Program-made: the position numbers and the translations under genes
DNA from: Allobosea sp. AAP35
GTDB taxonomy: Bacteria > Pseudomonadota > Alphaproteobacteria > Rhizobiales > Beijerinckiaceae
Reading direction: 5' to 3'
NCBI RefSeq assembly: GCF_001295925.1
Contig: NZ_LJHQ01000063.1
Coordinates: forward strand, 19,300-83,299
DNA length: 64,000 nucleotides
Shown: positions 8,438 through 20,367 of the stretch, piece by piece
Position numbering within the stretch: the first letter of the stretch is position 1
Layout of the letters: every line of letters begins with the position of its first letter
Notes under the pieces: model-generated
What the model saw: the letters and a program-made list of their open reading frames with translations, nothing else
Told to the model about the DNA's origin: nothing
Databases searched by the model: none

Positions 8438-9771
8438 CCTGGGTTGGGGACGAGCAGAGTGTCAGGGTGGCGCGGGCGGCGGCGCTCGCTGTCCGTCGCC
8501 TGCCGCGCGACCGCGAGGGCGAGCCCGGCGGACACCACGAACAGCAGCGCCTCGAGGGTGAAGACGGTGGCATAGGCGGGAGCCGGCGAGCCCCAGACAT
8601 GCCGTGCGAGATCGGTGGCGGATGCTCCCAGCAGGCCGCCGAGGCCGAAGGCGACGCCCTGCGCCGCACCCCACAGGCCCATACGAACGCCCTGCCGCTC
8701 CGGCTTGCCCTGGCCGACGAGCCGCATCATCGAGCCGATCGCCGCGACCGCATAGGCGCCGTTGGAGACACCGAGCGCGAAGACGATCGGCTTCAGCGGA
8801 AATCCTGAACCGGCGAAAGCGCCGACCGACAGACAGGCCAGTGCGATGGCGGATGCCAGGCAACCGCCGACCGCCCAGATCCGCAGCGACCCGGCGCGGG
8901 CGCCGGCCAGCGTCGTGACCAGTGCAACCAGAACCATGCCGGCGAGCACCCCGCCGCTCTGGACACCCGCCAGCTTGGTGCTTTCGCCGGGTGTGTAGCC
9001 GAAAACCGTCCCGGCGAATGGCTCGAGGATCAGGTCCTGAGCGCTGTAGGCGATCATCGAAACGAAGACGAAAATGGCAAAGAGCCGCGCCTGCGGCTCG
9101 TCCCAGACCTCGCGCATCGCCACGCTGAACGAAACGGCAGGCACGGGCTCGGCCTCACGCTCCGGCGACCGCGCCGTGTCCTCAACGCCGCGAACCGCCA
9201 GCACCGTCACGCCCATGGCCAGTGCGCTGACGACGCCCGAGACGGCCACGAGGCGCCCTGTGGAGAACGGGTCGAGCGCCTGGCCGGCGAGACCCGCCGT
9301 CACGATGAAGCCGGCGATCATCATGACCCAGACCACGGTCGCGGCGGCGGGGCGGCGCGCATCTGCGACACGGCGCGACAGCAAGATCAGCAGGCAGGTG
9401 CCGCTCGCCCCCACGCCCATGCCGATCAACGTGAAGGATAGCGCAGCCAGCGCCACGCCCGGCCAGAACAGCGTCTCCATCAGCGCGGTCGCCACCGCCG
9501 CGCCGAAACCGCCAAGCGCCAGAACCGCCATTCCGCCGATGATCCAGGGCGTCAGCCGCCCGCCGATGTCAGAGCCATGGCCCCAGCGCGGCCGCAGCAC
9601 CTGCACGGCATAATGCAAGGCGATCAGCAAGCCGGGTAGGGTGGCGGGCAACGCCAGTTCGACGACCATGACGCGGTTGAGCGTGGAGGTGGTCAGGACG
9701 ACGACCGCGCCGATGGCGGTCTGGACAAGCCCCAGGCGTGCGATGCCGAGCCAGCCCAGCGGCGCCATCAT
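8434..9771 (-). CDS. BCD-family (PucC/LhaA-like) major facilitator protein
   Basis: This 445-residue protein has about twelve hydrophobic segments and belongs to the PucC/LhaA/Bch2 branch of the major facilitator superfamily, whose members move or deliver bacteriochlorophyll during antenna assembly. Family signatures include TSTLNRVMVVEL near residue 29 and SMIAYSAQDLILEPFAG in the second half, close to the equivalents in LhaA at 18121-19554. It is the first gene of the operon with bchP, the place where the orf428/bch2-type paralogue usually sits. A PucC role for LH2 is unlikely because no pucBA genes are seen. The exact cargo is unknown. Confidence 0.88.
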   Translation of the reverse strand: MMAPLGWLGIARLGLVQTAIGAVVVLTTSTLNRVMVVELALPATLPGLLIALHYAVQVLRPRWGHGSDIGGRLTPWIIGGMAVLALGGFGAAVATALMETLFWPGVALAALSFTLIGMGVGASGTCLLILLSRRVADARRPAAATVVWVMMIAGFIVTAGLAGQALDPFSTGRLVAVSGVVSALAMGVTVLAVRGVEDTARSPEREAEPVPAVSFSVAMREVWDEPQARLFAIFVFVSMIAYSAQDLILEPFAGTVFGYTPGESTKLAGVQSGGVLAGMVLVALVTTLAGARAGSLRIWAVGGCLASAIALACLSVGAFAGSGFPLKPIVFALGVSNGAYAVAAIGSMMRLVGQGKPERQGVRMGLWGAAQGVAFGLGGLLGASATDLARHVWGSPAPAYATVFTLEALLFVVSAGLALAVARQATDSERRRPRHPDTLLVPNPG

Positions 9772-9886
9772 CGCGCCGCACCGGATGAAGTCGGCACGGC
9801 ATGATCAGCCGGCAGAACATGCCATTCGGCCCGGGAGGTGATGCACCAGCGCGTCATGCCCGAAGGCTAGGCGGACCGCTGCCGAC

Positions 9887-9939
9887 TGTCAATTATGTTT
9901 GACGTTTTGGGCAGCAAAAACCGTCAACTAAAACTGACA
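9887..9939. promoter_or_regulatory. Pair of near-consensus PpsR boxes before the bchP operon
   Basis: Box 1 at 9887-9904 reads TGTCAATTATGTTTGACG and box 2 at 9922-9939 reads CGTCAACTAAAACTGACA. Each departs from TGT-N12-ACA by one base, and both keep the TGTCA/TGAC arms. They are 35 bases apart, the same spacing as at bchH, and lie between the ppsR2 stop and the PucC-like gene, so they likely serve the latter operon. Confidence 0.6.
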
Positions 9940-9950
9940 GATCAGGTCCG

Positions 9951-11399
9951 TCAGTTGAGCTCTCCACCTTCGGTGTCGTCGAGATCGCCGAGCCCATGAC
10001 GGCGCAGCTTGGCGTAGAAGCTCTGGCGGCTGAGGCCAAGCATGTTGGCGGCCGAAGCGCGGTTGTCCTTGCTCAGTTCGAGCGCCGCCTCGATGCAGAG
10101 CTTTTCAATCACGTCGGTTGTTTCACGGACGAGATCGCGCAGCGAAACCCGTCCGACCAGCTCCGTCAGATGTTCGACCGAGCGCGGCAGCGAGCGACCG
10201 CGATGACCGGCCAAAGCGGTGCGTGCGCCCAGACTGCGGATGACGAAGCCATAGGACGGAGAGCTGCCGCTCAGCGCGGGAACGGCGGAGATCTCGACCT
10301 CCTCGACCGTGCCGAATTGACCGCGGATGATCGTCGAGAAATTGCGCACGACGCCATGCTCGGTCAGCGTCACCATCAGCAGCGGCAGGTCGATCCCGGG
10401 CCGGCCGAGCCAGCGCTCGAGCGGCTCGCCGAGCGCCTGCTGTTTGGTGGTGAGCTGGGTGAAATCGAGGAAGGCACGATTGGCCTCGAGCACGGTCAAT
10501 TCGGAACCGATCACCACGAAACCGTCGGGAAATTTCTCCAGCACGCTGAGAACACGGCTTTCGGCAACACTGTCCGACCGACCAGCCCCGGTCAGCGGCG
10601 TCAGCCGAATCAAAAGATAGCCCGCATTGTCCTGCCGGAAGGCAGAGCCGAGCACCCGAAAGCGCCTTGCGCCGGAAGCCAGCTCCACCTCGGTTTCCTC
10701 GGCGCGTCCATTCGCCTGGACGGCTCGCAGCATCGCCTGCAGCGCATCGCCGCTCTCGGGCGAGAGCCCGGCCAGGATCGAGGTGTTCGTCAGCCGGTCG
10801 CTTGGCAGCTCGAGTTGCTGCTGCGCGGCGGGATTGGCCTCGACGACGCGAAAGTTCGCCGCCTCGACGATCACCACCGGCTCGGAGGTGAGATGAAACA
10901 GCATGCGATAGCGGGTTTCCGCCATGCGCAGCCGCGCATATTCCCGCTCCATCGCCTGCTGCGCTTCGACAAGCTGCTGCTGCAGATGGGCGAGATTGCG
11001 CAGGTCGCGACCCAACGCCACAATCGTTCCATCCTCACCGACCTGCATGGCCGAATAGCGGATAGGAACATCGGCTTCCCCCTCGACAGGGTGGTTGAGC
11101 TCGCGAAACTGGATCGAGGTCTCGTTGCCGGAGCTCTCGATCAGGTCGAGCACCTTGGGCCGGCTCTCGACCGATACGACATCGGTCCAGTTCCGCCCGA
11201 TCCAGGCGCCATGGCCCTCGCGCCGCAATTGCTCCGTGCCGAGCGAAACATCGAGAATGATGCCGTCGCGATCAAGCACGAGCGCGATGTCGCTGGCGGC
11301 CGTGATTAGACTTCCGGCGACTTCGGGCGCAAGCCGCCCCAGCCAGCCGGACTGCCCCTTGAAACCGAGCGTAGGAGCCTGGGGTGCGAAGACGTTCAT
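9951..11399 (-). CDS. ppsR2: PpsR/CrtJ-family photosynthesis regulator, second copy (PpsR2)
   Basis: This 482-residue paralogue of PpsR1 has the same order: PAS-like N-terminus, Q-linker coiled coil (LVEAQQAMEREYARLRMAETRYRM), two PAS domains and a Fis-type HTH ending MLGLSRQSFYAKLRRHG. The only cysteine in the protein is the HTH one (IEKLC). It has none at the position of the second redox cysteine of CrtJ, so an intramolecular disulfide is impossible. It follows aerR by 74 bases on the same strand, the usual aerR-ppsR partnership. The start at 11399 is chosen from the family N-terminus; a TTG at 11441 is an alternative. Confidence 0.92.
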   Translation of the reverse strand: MNVFAPQAPTLGFKGQSGWLGRLAPEVAGSLITAASDIALVLDRDGIILDVSLGTEQLRREGHGAWIGRNWTDVVSVESRPKVLDLIESSGNETSIQFRELNHPVEGEADVPIRYSAMQVGEDGTIVALGRDLRNLAHLQQQLVEAQQAMEREYARLRMAETRYRMLFHLTSEPVVIVEAANFRVVEANPAAQQQLELPSDRLTNTSILAGLSPESGDALQAMLRAVQANGRAEETEVELASGARRFRVLGSAFRQDNAGYLLIRLTPLTGAGRSDSVAESRVLSVLEKFPDGFVVIGSELTVLEANRAFLDFTQLTTKQQALGEPLERWLGRPGIDLPLLMVTLTEHGVVRNFSTIIRGQFGTVEEVEISAVPALSGSSPSYGFVIRSLGARTALAGHRGRSLPRSVEHLTELVGRVSLRDLVRETTDVIEKLCIEAALELSKDNRASAANMLGLSRQSFYAKLRRHGLGDLDDTEGGELN

Positions 11400-11473
11400 A
11401 GCAACGAGTACCCGGTTCCTGCCTGTGACGGGGTGTTCCAAAGGCCTTTAGCAGATAATGGCGTGCCCAATCT

Positions 11474-12376
11474 TCAACAAGGCATCTTTTTTGTCTCGAG
11501 CATCCAATCGACGCGGTTCACCGCTTCCGCAGCGTCGCGTGCGCCGAAATCGGCTCCCAACGACACGGCCAGGGCGGGATCGGCAACGAACAGGTTGCCC
11601 CCGAGCATGATGTGAAGCTTTTTGTTGAGCGCGCAGGCCCGCACCGCCTTGACCACGGCGGCGACATTGGCCGCGGCGACCTCGCCACTGGCCGAAAGGC
11701 CGACGAGGTCGAACCATTCCGTGCGGACATGCTCGAGCAGGATCGGCTTCGATGGCAGGAATTCCGACTGGACATGCCAGCCGGCGCGCCGAAAGAACTC
11801 CTCGACCACCGCCAGCCCGAAGGTGTGCTGCTCGCCCGGCACCACGGCCAGGAGCACCCGGCCACGCTCGACTTCGGGAGCGGGCGAAATCTCAAAGGCC
11901 GGTCCATAGACCCGCAGCAATTGCTGCAGCCGGGACAGCCCGACGGTGACGTCAACGAAGGTGCATCGATCCTGCTCCCACAGCACGCCGAGATGGCGCG
12001 CGGTCGCCGACAACATGCTGGTGATCAGGGCCTCCGCCGTCAGCCCCCTGTCACGCAGCCCGTCAAGATGAGCGCGGGCCGCGCTGAGCGGCTTTCGCAC
12101 GATCATCTCGGCGAAATCCGCTACATCTCCATCGGTGATCACCATCGGCACGGCCACCGGCAGCGGTTCGCGGACCGCACCGGGCCCGCGATGCGCAAGC
12201 ATCAGGCGTGGAATGATCTCGGTTTCGATGGTCCGGGCGAGATCCATGCGCAACGATGGCGCCGGACCGGTCGGTTCCAGCGGGCACCAACCCGCATCCG
12301 GAAGCTCCGGCAGACCGTTCTGATCGTCGAAGAATGGCGCGCGAACCGCCGATAACCCGCGTCCCGAGTCTGGCAT
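11474..12376 (-). CDS. aerR: AerR/PpaA cobalamin-binding antirepressor
   Basis: This 300-residue protein has the SCHIC-type vitamin B12-binding domain of AerR/PpaA, the partner that modulates PpsR/CrtJ in response to light and oxygen. The segment GVLWEQDRCTFVDVTVGLSRLQ (about 130-151) and GEQHTFGL with the likely cobalamin-ligand His184 are recognisable, followed by a B12-fold half (LVGLSASGEVAAANVAAVVKAVR). The ATG at 12376 has a strong AGGGAGGTGG ribosome site. It lies upstream of ppsR2 on the same strand and divergent from bchF, a conserved order in purple bacteria. Confidence 0.9.
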   Translation of the reverse strand: MPDSGRGLSAVRAPFFDDQNGLPELPDAGWCPLEPTGPAPSLRMDLARTIETEIIPRLMLAHRGPGAVREPLPVAVPMVITDGDVADFAEMIVRKPLSAARAHLDGLRDRGLTAEALITSMLSATARHLGVLWEQDRCTFVDVTVGLSRLQQLLRVYGPAFEISPAPEVERGRVLLAVVPGEQHTFGLAVVEEFFRRAGWHVQSEFLPSKPILLEHVRTEWFDLVGLSASGEVAAANVAAVVKAVRACALNKKLHIMLGGNLFVADPALAVSLGADFGARDAAEAVNRVDWMLETKKMPC

Positions 12377-12702
12377 CAGGCCACCTCCCTGAGGCAACCG
12401 AACGATCCAGCCAGGAACTCTATTGGTCCTGTTACGTGGTGGCCACATGGCAGCCAACGGTCTGGAAGGCGGTTCCTCTTGACCTATTACATTGGAGTGA
12501 AGCATGCCGCCGAACACTCCGCAATCACGAAATGACTATGTTTCGAGACAATATTCGCAGGGCTGACGCTGCGAAAAACGAAAAAAAGATCAGCAAAACC
12601 AAGCCGATCGACCGATATTCTGACGCTGCCCCAGGATGGCACGCGGCTGCGGCGCGCCACTCACGACGCCGTGACACCGAAGCTAGCTAAGTGCCCCGCA
12701 TA
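12377..12702. other. Intergenic region between aerR and bchF, no gene seen
   Basis: No convincing coding sequence is visible. The section around 12530-12620 is A-rich on the plus strand. It holds one isolated TGT-N12-ACA match (12430-12447) and leads into the bchF boxes. Promoters for both divergent operons should be here, but no clear sigma-70 -35/-10 pair was identified by eye. Confidence 0.5.
12430..12447. promoter_or_regulatory. Possible single PpsR box upstream of aerR
   Basis: TGTTACGTGGTGGCCACA matches TGT-N12-ACA but lacks the extended TGTCA...TGACA arms and has no partner box nearby. Its place 54 bases upstream of the aerR start would suit autoregulation of aerR-ppsR2. A chance match is quite possible. 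Confidence 0.3.
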
Positions 12703-12754
12703 TGTCCATATAAAATGACAAGGCGGCAACAAATAGTGTCATGCACGGTTGACA
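12703..12754. promoter_or_regulatory. Tandem PpsR boxes upstream of bchF
   Basis: Two perfect TGT-N12-ACA palindromes: 12703-12720 (TGTCCATATAAAATGACA) and 12737-12754 (TGTCATGCACGGTTGACA), 34 bases apart start to start and ending about 80 bases before the bchF start codon. They are placed to repress the long bchF-to-hemA operon under oxygen, as known for CrtJ/PpsR targets. Confidence 0.8.
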
Positions 12755-12832
12755 CTCGAAAAGCGGCGCGCCAATCTTCAGGCATCGGCGCCGCGGTTTT
12801 CTTCCAGCGGCGCGACGGACCGGAGACGTCCG

Positions 12833-14637
<1,805 letters not shown>

Positions 14638-14639
14638 CG

Positions 14640-16287
14640 ATGCACCTCACCGTCTGGACCTATGAGGGCCCTCCCCATATCGGCGCGATGCGCATCGCCA
14701 CCGCGATGACCGATGTGCATTACGTGCTACATGCCCCCCAGGGCGACACCTATGCCGATCTGCTCTTCACCATGATCGAACGGCGCGGCAAGCGCCCGCC
14801 GGTCACCTACACCACCTTCCAGGCGCGCGATCTCGGCGGCGACACCGCCGATCTGTTCCAGCGCGCCGCCCTCGACGCCTATGAGCGCTTCAAGCCGGCC
14901 GCCATGCTGGTCGGCGCCTCCTGCACCGGCGAGCTGATCCAGGACGATCCGGCCGGGCTCGCCCGCGCGCTCGGCCTGCCGATCCCGGTGATCCCGCTCG
15001 AACTGCCCTCCTATCAGCGCAAGGAGAACTGGGGCGCGGCCGAGACCTTCTACCAGCTGGTGCGCACCCTGGCGGGGCCCCATATGCCCGCGCCGGGCAC
15101 CGACCGCCCCGCCCGCAAGCCCGGCGAGCCGGCCCGCTGCAACATCCTCGGCGCCACCGCGCTCGGCTTCCGCCACCGCGATGATGTCCGCGCGGTGAAG
15201 GAGCTGCTGGCGCGGCTTGGCGTCGAAGTGAATGTCGTCGCGCCCTGGCAGGCCGGCGCCGCCGACATCGCGCGGCTCGGCCAGGCTGATTTCAACGTCG
15301 TGCTCTATCCCGAGATTGCCGGGCTCGCGGCCCAATGGCTCAAGCGCGCCTTCGGCCAGCCGACCATCGCCACCGTGCCGATCGGCGTCGGCGCCACCCG
15401 CGACTTCATCACCGAGGTCGCCCGCCTCGCCGGTGTCGATGCCACGGCCGTGCTGGCCGACGAGACCTCGCGCCTGCCCTGGTATTCGCGCTCGGTCGAT
15501 TCGACCTATCTCACGGCCAAGCGCGTCTTCATCTTCGGCGACGCGACGCATGCCATCGCGGCGGCCCGGATCGCCAGCGAGGAGCTCGGCTTCAAGGTCG
15601 TGGGCCTGGGCACCTATTCCCGCGAGCGCGCCCGCGACGTCCGCGAGGCGGCCGGCCGGCTCGGGCTCGAGGCCCTGATCACCGACGATTATCTCGAGGT
15701 CGAGGCGGCGTGTGCAGAGCTTCAGCCGGAGCTGGTGCTCGGCACCCAGATGGAGCGCCATATCGCCAAGCGCCTTGGCATCCCCTGCGCGGTGATCTCG
15801 GCCCCGGTCCATGTCCAGGACTTCCCGGCGCGCTACTCGCCGCAGATGGGGTTCGAGGGCGCCAACGTCATTTTCGACACCTGGGTCCATCCGCTGATGA
15901 TGGGGCTGGAAGAGCATCTGCTCGGCATGTTCCGCGACGATTTCGAGTTCAACGACGGCGCGGGCTCCTCGCATCTCGGGCATGGCGCCAAGCCTGTCAT
16001 TCCGGGGCGAAGCGAAGCGCCGAACCCGGAACCCACGACCGGGCTCAACGCGGATGACCGGCCGGACGACAGGGCTCACCCCGTCGTGGGTTCCGGGCTC
16101 GGCCCTGACGGGCCGCCCCGGAATGACGGCGAACTCGCAGACAAGCCGATCGTCCTCAGCTGGGCCGCCGAGGCCGAGCTGGAACTCAAGAAGATCCCGT
16201 TCTTCGTGCGCGGCAAGGCTCGCCGCAACACCGAGAAATTCGCAGGCGAACGCGGGATCAGCCCGATCACGGTGGAGACACTCTACG

Positions 16288-16313
<26 letters not shown>
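14640..16313 (+). CDS. bchB: Light-independent protochlorophyllide reductase subunit B BchB, with a 44-residue repeat-derived insertion
   Basis: BchB supplies the fourth cluster ligand, an aspartate, seen here as Asp36 (PQGDTYAD). The catalytic part runs to about residue 450 (…[14 protein letters not shown]) and the C-terminal PCP_red domain is intact ([17 protein letters not shown], then RKNTEKFA-type and [13 protein letters not shown] sequence). The protein is 557 residues, about 44 longer than usual. Residues 453-496 are encoded by a 132-bp palindromic repeat (15996-16127) inserted in frame in the linker between the two domains. Removing them gives 513 residues, the normal size. The frame is open throughout, so the enzyme is probably functional. 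Confidence 0.95.
15996..16127. repeat. Palindromic repeat inserted in frame within bchB
   Basis: The element is bounded by perfect 13-base inverted repeats, GTCATTCCGGGGC at 15996-16008 and GCCCCGGAATGAC at 16115-16127. Inside are perfect 15-base arms, CCCGGAACCCACGAC on the left and GTCGTGGGTTCCGGG on the right. It is 132 bases long, a multiple of three, and begins on a codon boundary. Its left arm motif (CG-AGCGAAGCG followed by CCGGRA-CCA) matches the intergenic repeat at 37965-38060, so both belong to one REP/palindromic-unit family. Confidence 0.9.
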
Positions 16314-17422
<1,109 letters not shown>

Positions 17423-17423
<1 letters not shown>

Positions 17424-18124
17424 TGACCGACGCCACCTATGTGCAGCGCCGCGGCGAGCTGAAGACCTATTTCGACCGCACCGCGGTCGAGGCCTGGGCC
17501 AAGCTGACGACGGATGCGCCGGTCAGCGGCATCCGCGCCACCGTGCGCGCCGGCCGCGACGCCATGCGCGCGACGCTTTTAAGCTGGCTGCCCGACGACA
17601 TCCGCGGCGCCCGCATCCTCGATGCCGGCTGCGGCACCGGCGCGCTCGCGGTCGAATGCGCGCTGCGCGGCGCCCATGTCACCGCCATCGACCTGTCTCC
17701 CACGCTGGTCGCGCTCGCCCAGGACCGCAGCCCGCGCGACCTGCGCGGCGGCTCGATCTCTTTCCGTTCGGGCGACATGCTCGATCCCGCGCTTGGCCGC
17801 TTCGACCATGTCGTGGCGATGGATTCGCTGATCCATTACAAGACCGCCGACATCGTCCGCGTGCTGGCGCAATTTTCCGCGCGCACCAGCGGCTCGATGC
17901 TGATCACCCATGCGCCGCGCACCCCGGCGCTGACCCTGATGCACTGGGTCGGCCTCGCCTTCCCGCGCTCGAACCGGGCGCCAGCGATCGAGCCCGTCAG
18001 CGAGCGCAAGCTGGGCCATCAGATCGAAAGCGACAGCGCCCTGGCCTCCTGGCGCGCCGGCCGCACGCAGCGGATTTCGAGCGCCTTCTACAAATCCCAG
18101 GCCCTGGAGCTCGTCGCCAGATGA
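17423..18124 (+). CDS. bchM: Magnesium protoporphyrin IX methyltransferase BchM
   Basis: This 233-residue SAM-dependent enzyme methylates the C13 propionate of Mg-protoporphyrin IX. The SAM site ILDAGCGTGALAVECALRG is at about residues 63-81, followed by HVTAIDLSPTLVALAQ. Two adjacent ATGs (17420 and 17423) overlap the bchL stop; the second gives the family-like MTDATY start, and the choice is not decisive. The last codon overlaps the lhaA ATG. It normally works next to BchH, whose gene is elsewhere in this cluster. Confidence 0.95.
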
Positions 18125-19554
18125 ATCCGGTTTCGGCAGCCTTCGTGAAGGGTCTGACGCGGATTGGTCCGCGCTGGCTGCCCTTTGCCGATGCCGCCTC
18201 GCCGGAACTCCCGCTCGGCCGGATCCTGCGGCTCTCGCTGTTCCAGATTGCGGTCGGCATGGCCTCCGTCCTGCTGGTGGGCACGCTGAACCGGGTCATG
18301 ATCGTCGAGCTCAACGTGCCGGCGGCTTTGGTCGCGGCGATGGTCTGCCTGCCCTTCCTGTTTGCGCCCTTGCGCGCGCTGATCGGCTACAAATCCGACA
18401 CGCATCGCTCGGTGCTGGGCTGGCGGCGCGTGCCTTACATCTGGTTCGGCTCGCTGCTGCAGTTCGGCGGGCTGGCGATCATGCCCTTCGCGCTTCTGGT
18501 CCTGTCGGGCGACGGCGTCGGCCCGGTCCTCTACGGCCAGATCGGGGCGGCGCTGGCCTTCCTGCTCGTCGGCGCGGGCCTTCACACCACCCAAACCGCG
18601 GGGCTGGCGCTCGCCACCGACCTCGCCACGCCCGCGACCCGGGCCCGGGTCGTCGCGCTGCTCTATGTCACCTTGCTGGTCGGCATGGTCGCAAGCGGGC
18701 TGGTTTTCGCCTGGCTGCTGGCCGATTTTACGCCCTTGCGGCTGATCCAGGTCGTCCAGGGCGCCGCCGTCGTCACCATGGCGCTCAATGTCGTGGCCTT
18801 GTGGAAGCAGGAGGTGCGCAACCCGGCCCGCACCGCGGCCCATATCGAGCGCCCGGCCTTCCGCGCGATGTTTCGCCAGTTCATCGCCAGGCCGCGCGCC
18901 GCCCGGTTCCTGGTTGCGGTCGCACTCGGCACGGCCGCCTTCAATATGCAGGACATCATCCTGGAGCCCTATGGCGCGCAGGTTCTCAATCTCAGCGTCA
19001 GCGGCACCACCATCCTAACCGCGCTGCTCGCAGCCGGCGCCCTGGCGGCGTTTGCGCTCGCAGCCCGCTTGCTGGCGGGCGGGATCGACCCCTATCGCCT
19101 GGCCGGACTCGGGCTCGTCTCGGGGCTGATCGCCTTCCCTTGCGTGATCTTTGCCGGCGCCATCGACGCGCCCGGCCTGTTCCGCCTCGGCACGGTGCTG
19201 ATCGGCTTCGGTGGCGGATTGTTCGCGGTCAGCACGCTGACCATCGCGATGGAACTCGAAGGTGGCTCGAACAATGGCCTTGCGGTCGGCATCTGGGGTG
19301 CGGTCCAGGCCAGTGCGGCCGGCCTCGCCATCGCGCTCGGCGGAGCCATCAAGGACGGCTTCGCCGCGCTGGCAGCCACCGGCGCGCTGGGCCCCGGCTT
19401 CGCCGATCCGTCGGCCGCCTACAACGCCGTCTACCACATCGAGCTCGCGCTGCTTTTCGCCACGCTTATCGCCATCGGTCCGCTGGTGCGCAGCACGCCA
19501 GCAGCGCGACCGAGTCCATCAACCCGTTTCGGCCTCGCGGAATTTCCAGGCTGA
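18121..19554 (+). CDS. lhaA: LH1 assembly protein LhaA (PucC/BCD family)
   Basis: This 477-residue membrane protein with about twelve hydrophobic segments belongs to the PucC/LhaA family and is needed for LH1 assembly, probably by delivering bacteriochlorophyll. Signatures are GTLNRVMIVEL, YKSDTHRSVLGWRRVPYIWFG split over two loops, and NMQDIILEPYGA. Its place between bchM and puhA is the conserved lhaA position. The ATG overlaps the bchM stop. Part of its 3' end probably carries the promoter for the puhA group, as in other purple bacteria, but no box was identified. Confidence 0.94.
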   Translation: MNPVSAAFVKGLTRIGPRWLPFADAASPELPLGRILRLSLFQIAVGMASVLLVGTLNRVMIVELNVPAALVAAMVCLPFLFAPLRALIGYKSDTHRSVLGWRRVPYIWFGSLLQFGGLAIMPFALLVLSGDGVGPVLYGQIGAALAFLLVGAGLHTTQTAGLALATDLATPATRARVVALLYVTLLVGMVASGLVFAWLLADFTPLRLIQVVQGAAVVTMALNVVALWKQEVRNPARTAAHIERPAFRAMFRQFIARPRAARFLVAVALGTAAFNMQDIILEPYGAQVLNLSVSGTTILTALLAAGALAAFALAARLLAGGIDPYRLAGLGLVSGLIAFPCVIFAGAIDAPGLFRLGTVLIGFGGGLFAVSTLTIAMELEGGSNNGLAVGIWGAVQASAAGLAIALGGAIKDGFAALAATGALGPGFADPSAAYNAVYHIELALLFATLIAIGPLVRSTPAARPSPSTRFGLAEFPG

Positions 19555-19590
19555 CACCGTTTCAAGCCGACAGCCAAGGAGGGCTCTCTG

Positions 19591-20367
19591 ATGGGTGAGA
19601 TCATGGGATATATCGACGTCGCCCAGGTCGCGATCTGGCTGTTCTGGCTCTTCTTCGCCGGGCTCGTCGTCTATCTGCGCCGGGAGGACCGGCGCGAGGG
19701 CTACCCGCTCGAATCCGACACCCACCCCGGCAAGCTGCTTCCGCCGAGCCTGGTCTTCTATCCCGCGCCGAAGACCTTCCGGCTTTCGACGGGTGCGACG
19801 ACCTCGGTTCCGAACGGGCGGCCCGATTTTCGGCCTCTCGCGGCGCAGCCCACGGCCAAATTCCCGGGAGCCCCGCTCGCGCCGACCGGTGCCAATCCGA
19901 TGCTCGATTCGATCGGTCCCGGCTCCTGGGTCGAGCGCGCCGATGTGCCTGAGATGACCTACGACAACCTGATCAAGATCCTCCCCGTCCGCATCGCCAC
20001 GGGTTACCATTGTTCGGTCAAGGAGGATCCGCGTGGCTACGACGTCATCGGCGCCGACATGAAGGTCGCGGGCAAGGTCGTCGATATGTGGGTCGATCGC
20101 TCCGAGGGCCTGCTGCGCTATTTCGAGGTCGCCCTGCCCAGCGGCCGCAACGTGCTGCTGCCGGTCACCTTCTCCGACATCACGCGCGGCGCGAAGCCCG
20201 GTATCGGGCGCATCAAGGTCGAGGCGCTGCTGGCGAGCCAGTTTGCCGACGTGCCTGCCACCCGCAAGCCCGACTCCGTCACGCGGCTCGAAGAGGAAAA
20301 GATCTGCGCCTATTTCGGCGCCGGCACCCTCTATGCGACACCCCTTCGCGCGGAGCCGCTGCTATGA
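19591..20367 (+). CDS. puhA: Photosynthetic reaction centre H subunit PuhA
   Basis: This 258-residue subunit has one N-terminal membrane helix (VAQVAIWLFWLFFAGLVVYLRRED, residues 10-33) and a large cytoplasmic beta-barrel domain that caps the L/M core and helps route protons to QB. The GANPMLDSIGPGSWVERADVPE and VDMWVDRSEGLLRYFEV blocks are typical. A strong AAGGAGGG ribosome site precedes the ATG, in keeping with high expression. Its stop overlaps the puhB start. Confidence 0.96.
   Translation: MGEIMGYIDVAQVAIWLFWLFFAGLVVYLRREDRREGYPLESDTHPGKLLPPSLVFYPAPKTFRLSTGATTSVPNGRPDFRPLAAQPTAKFPGAPLAPTGANPMLDSIGPGSWVERADVPEMTYDNLIKILPVRIATGYHCSVKEDPRGYDVIGADMKVAGKVVDMWVDRSEGLLRYFEVALPSGRNVLLPVTFSDITRGAKPGIGRIKVEALLASQFADVPATRKPDSVTRLEEEKICAYFGAGTLYATPLRAEPLL

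Noticed and set aside
15990..16140. Frameshift or sequencing fault in bchB suggested by unusual residues
   Set aside because: The inserted stretch is exactly 132 bases, keeps the frame and has perfect inverted repeats; the domain after it is intact.
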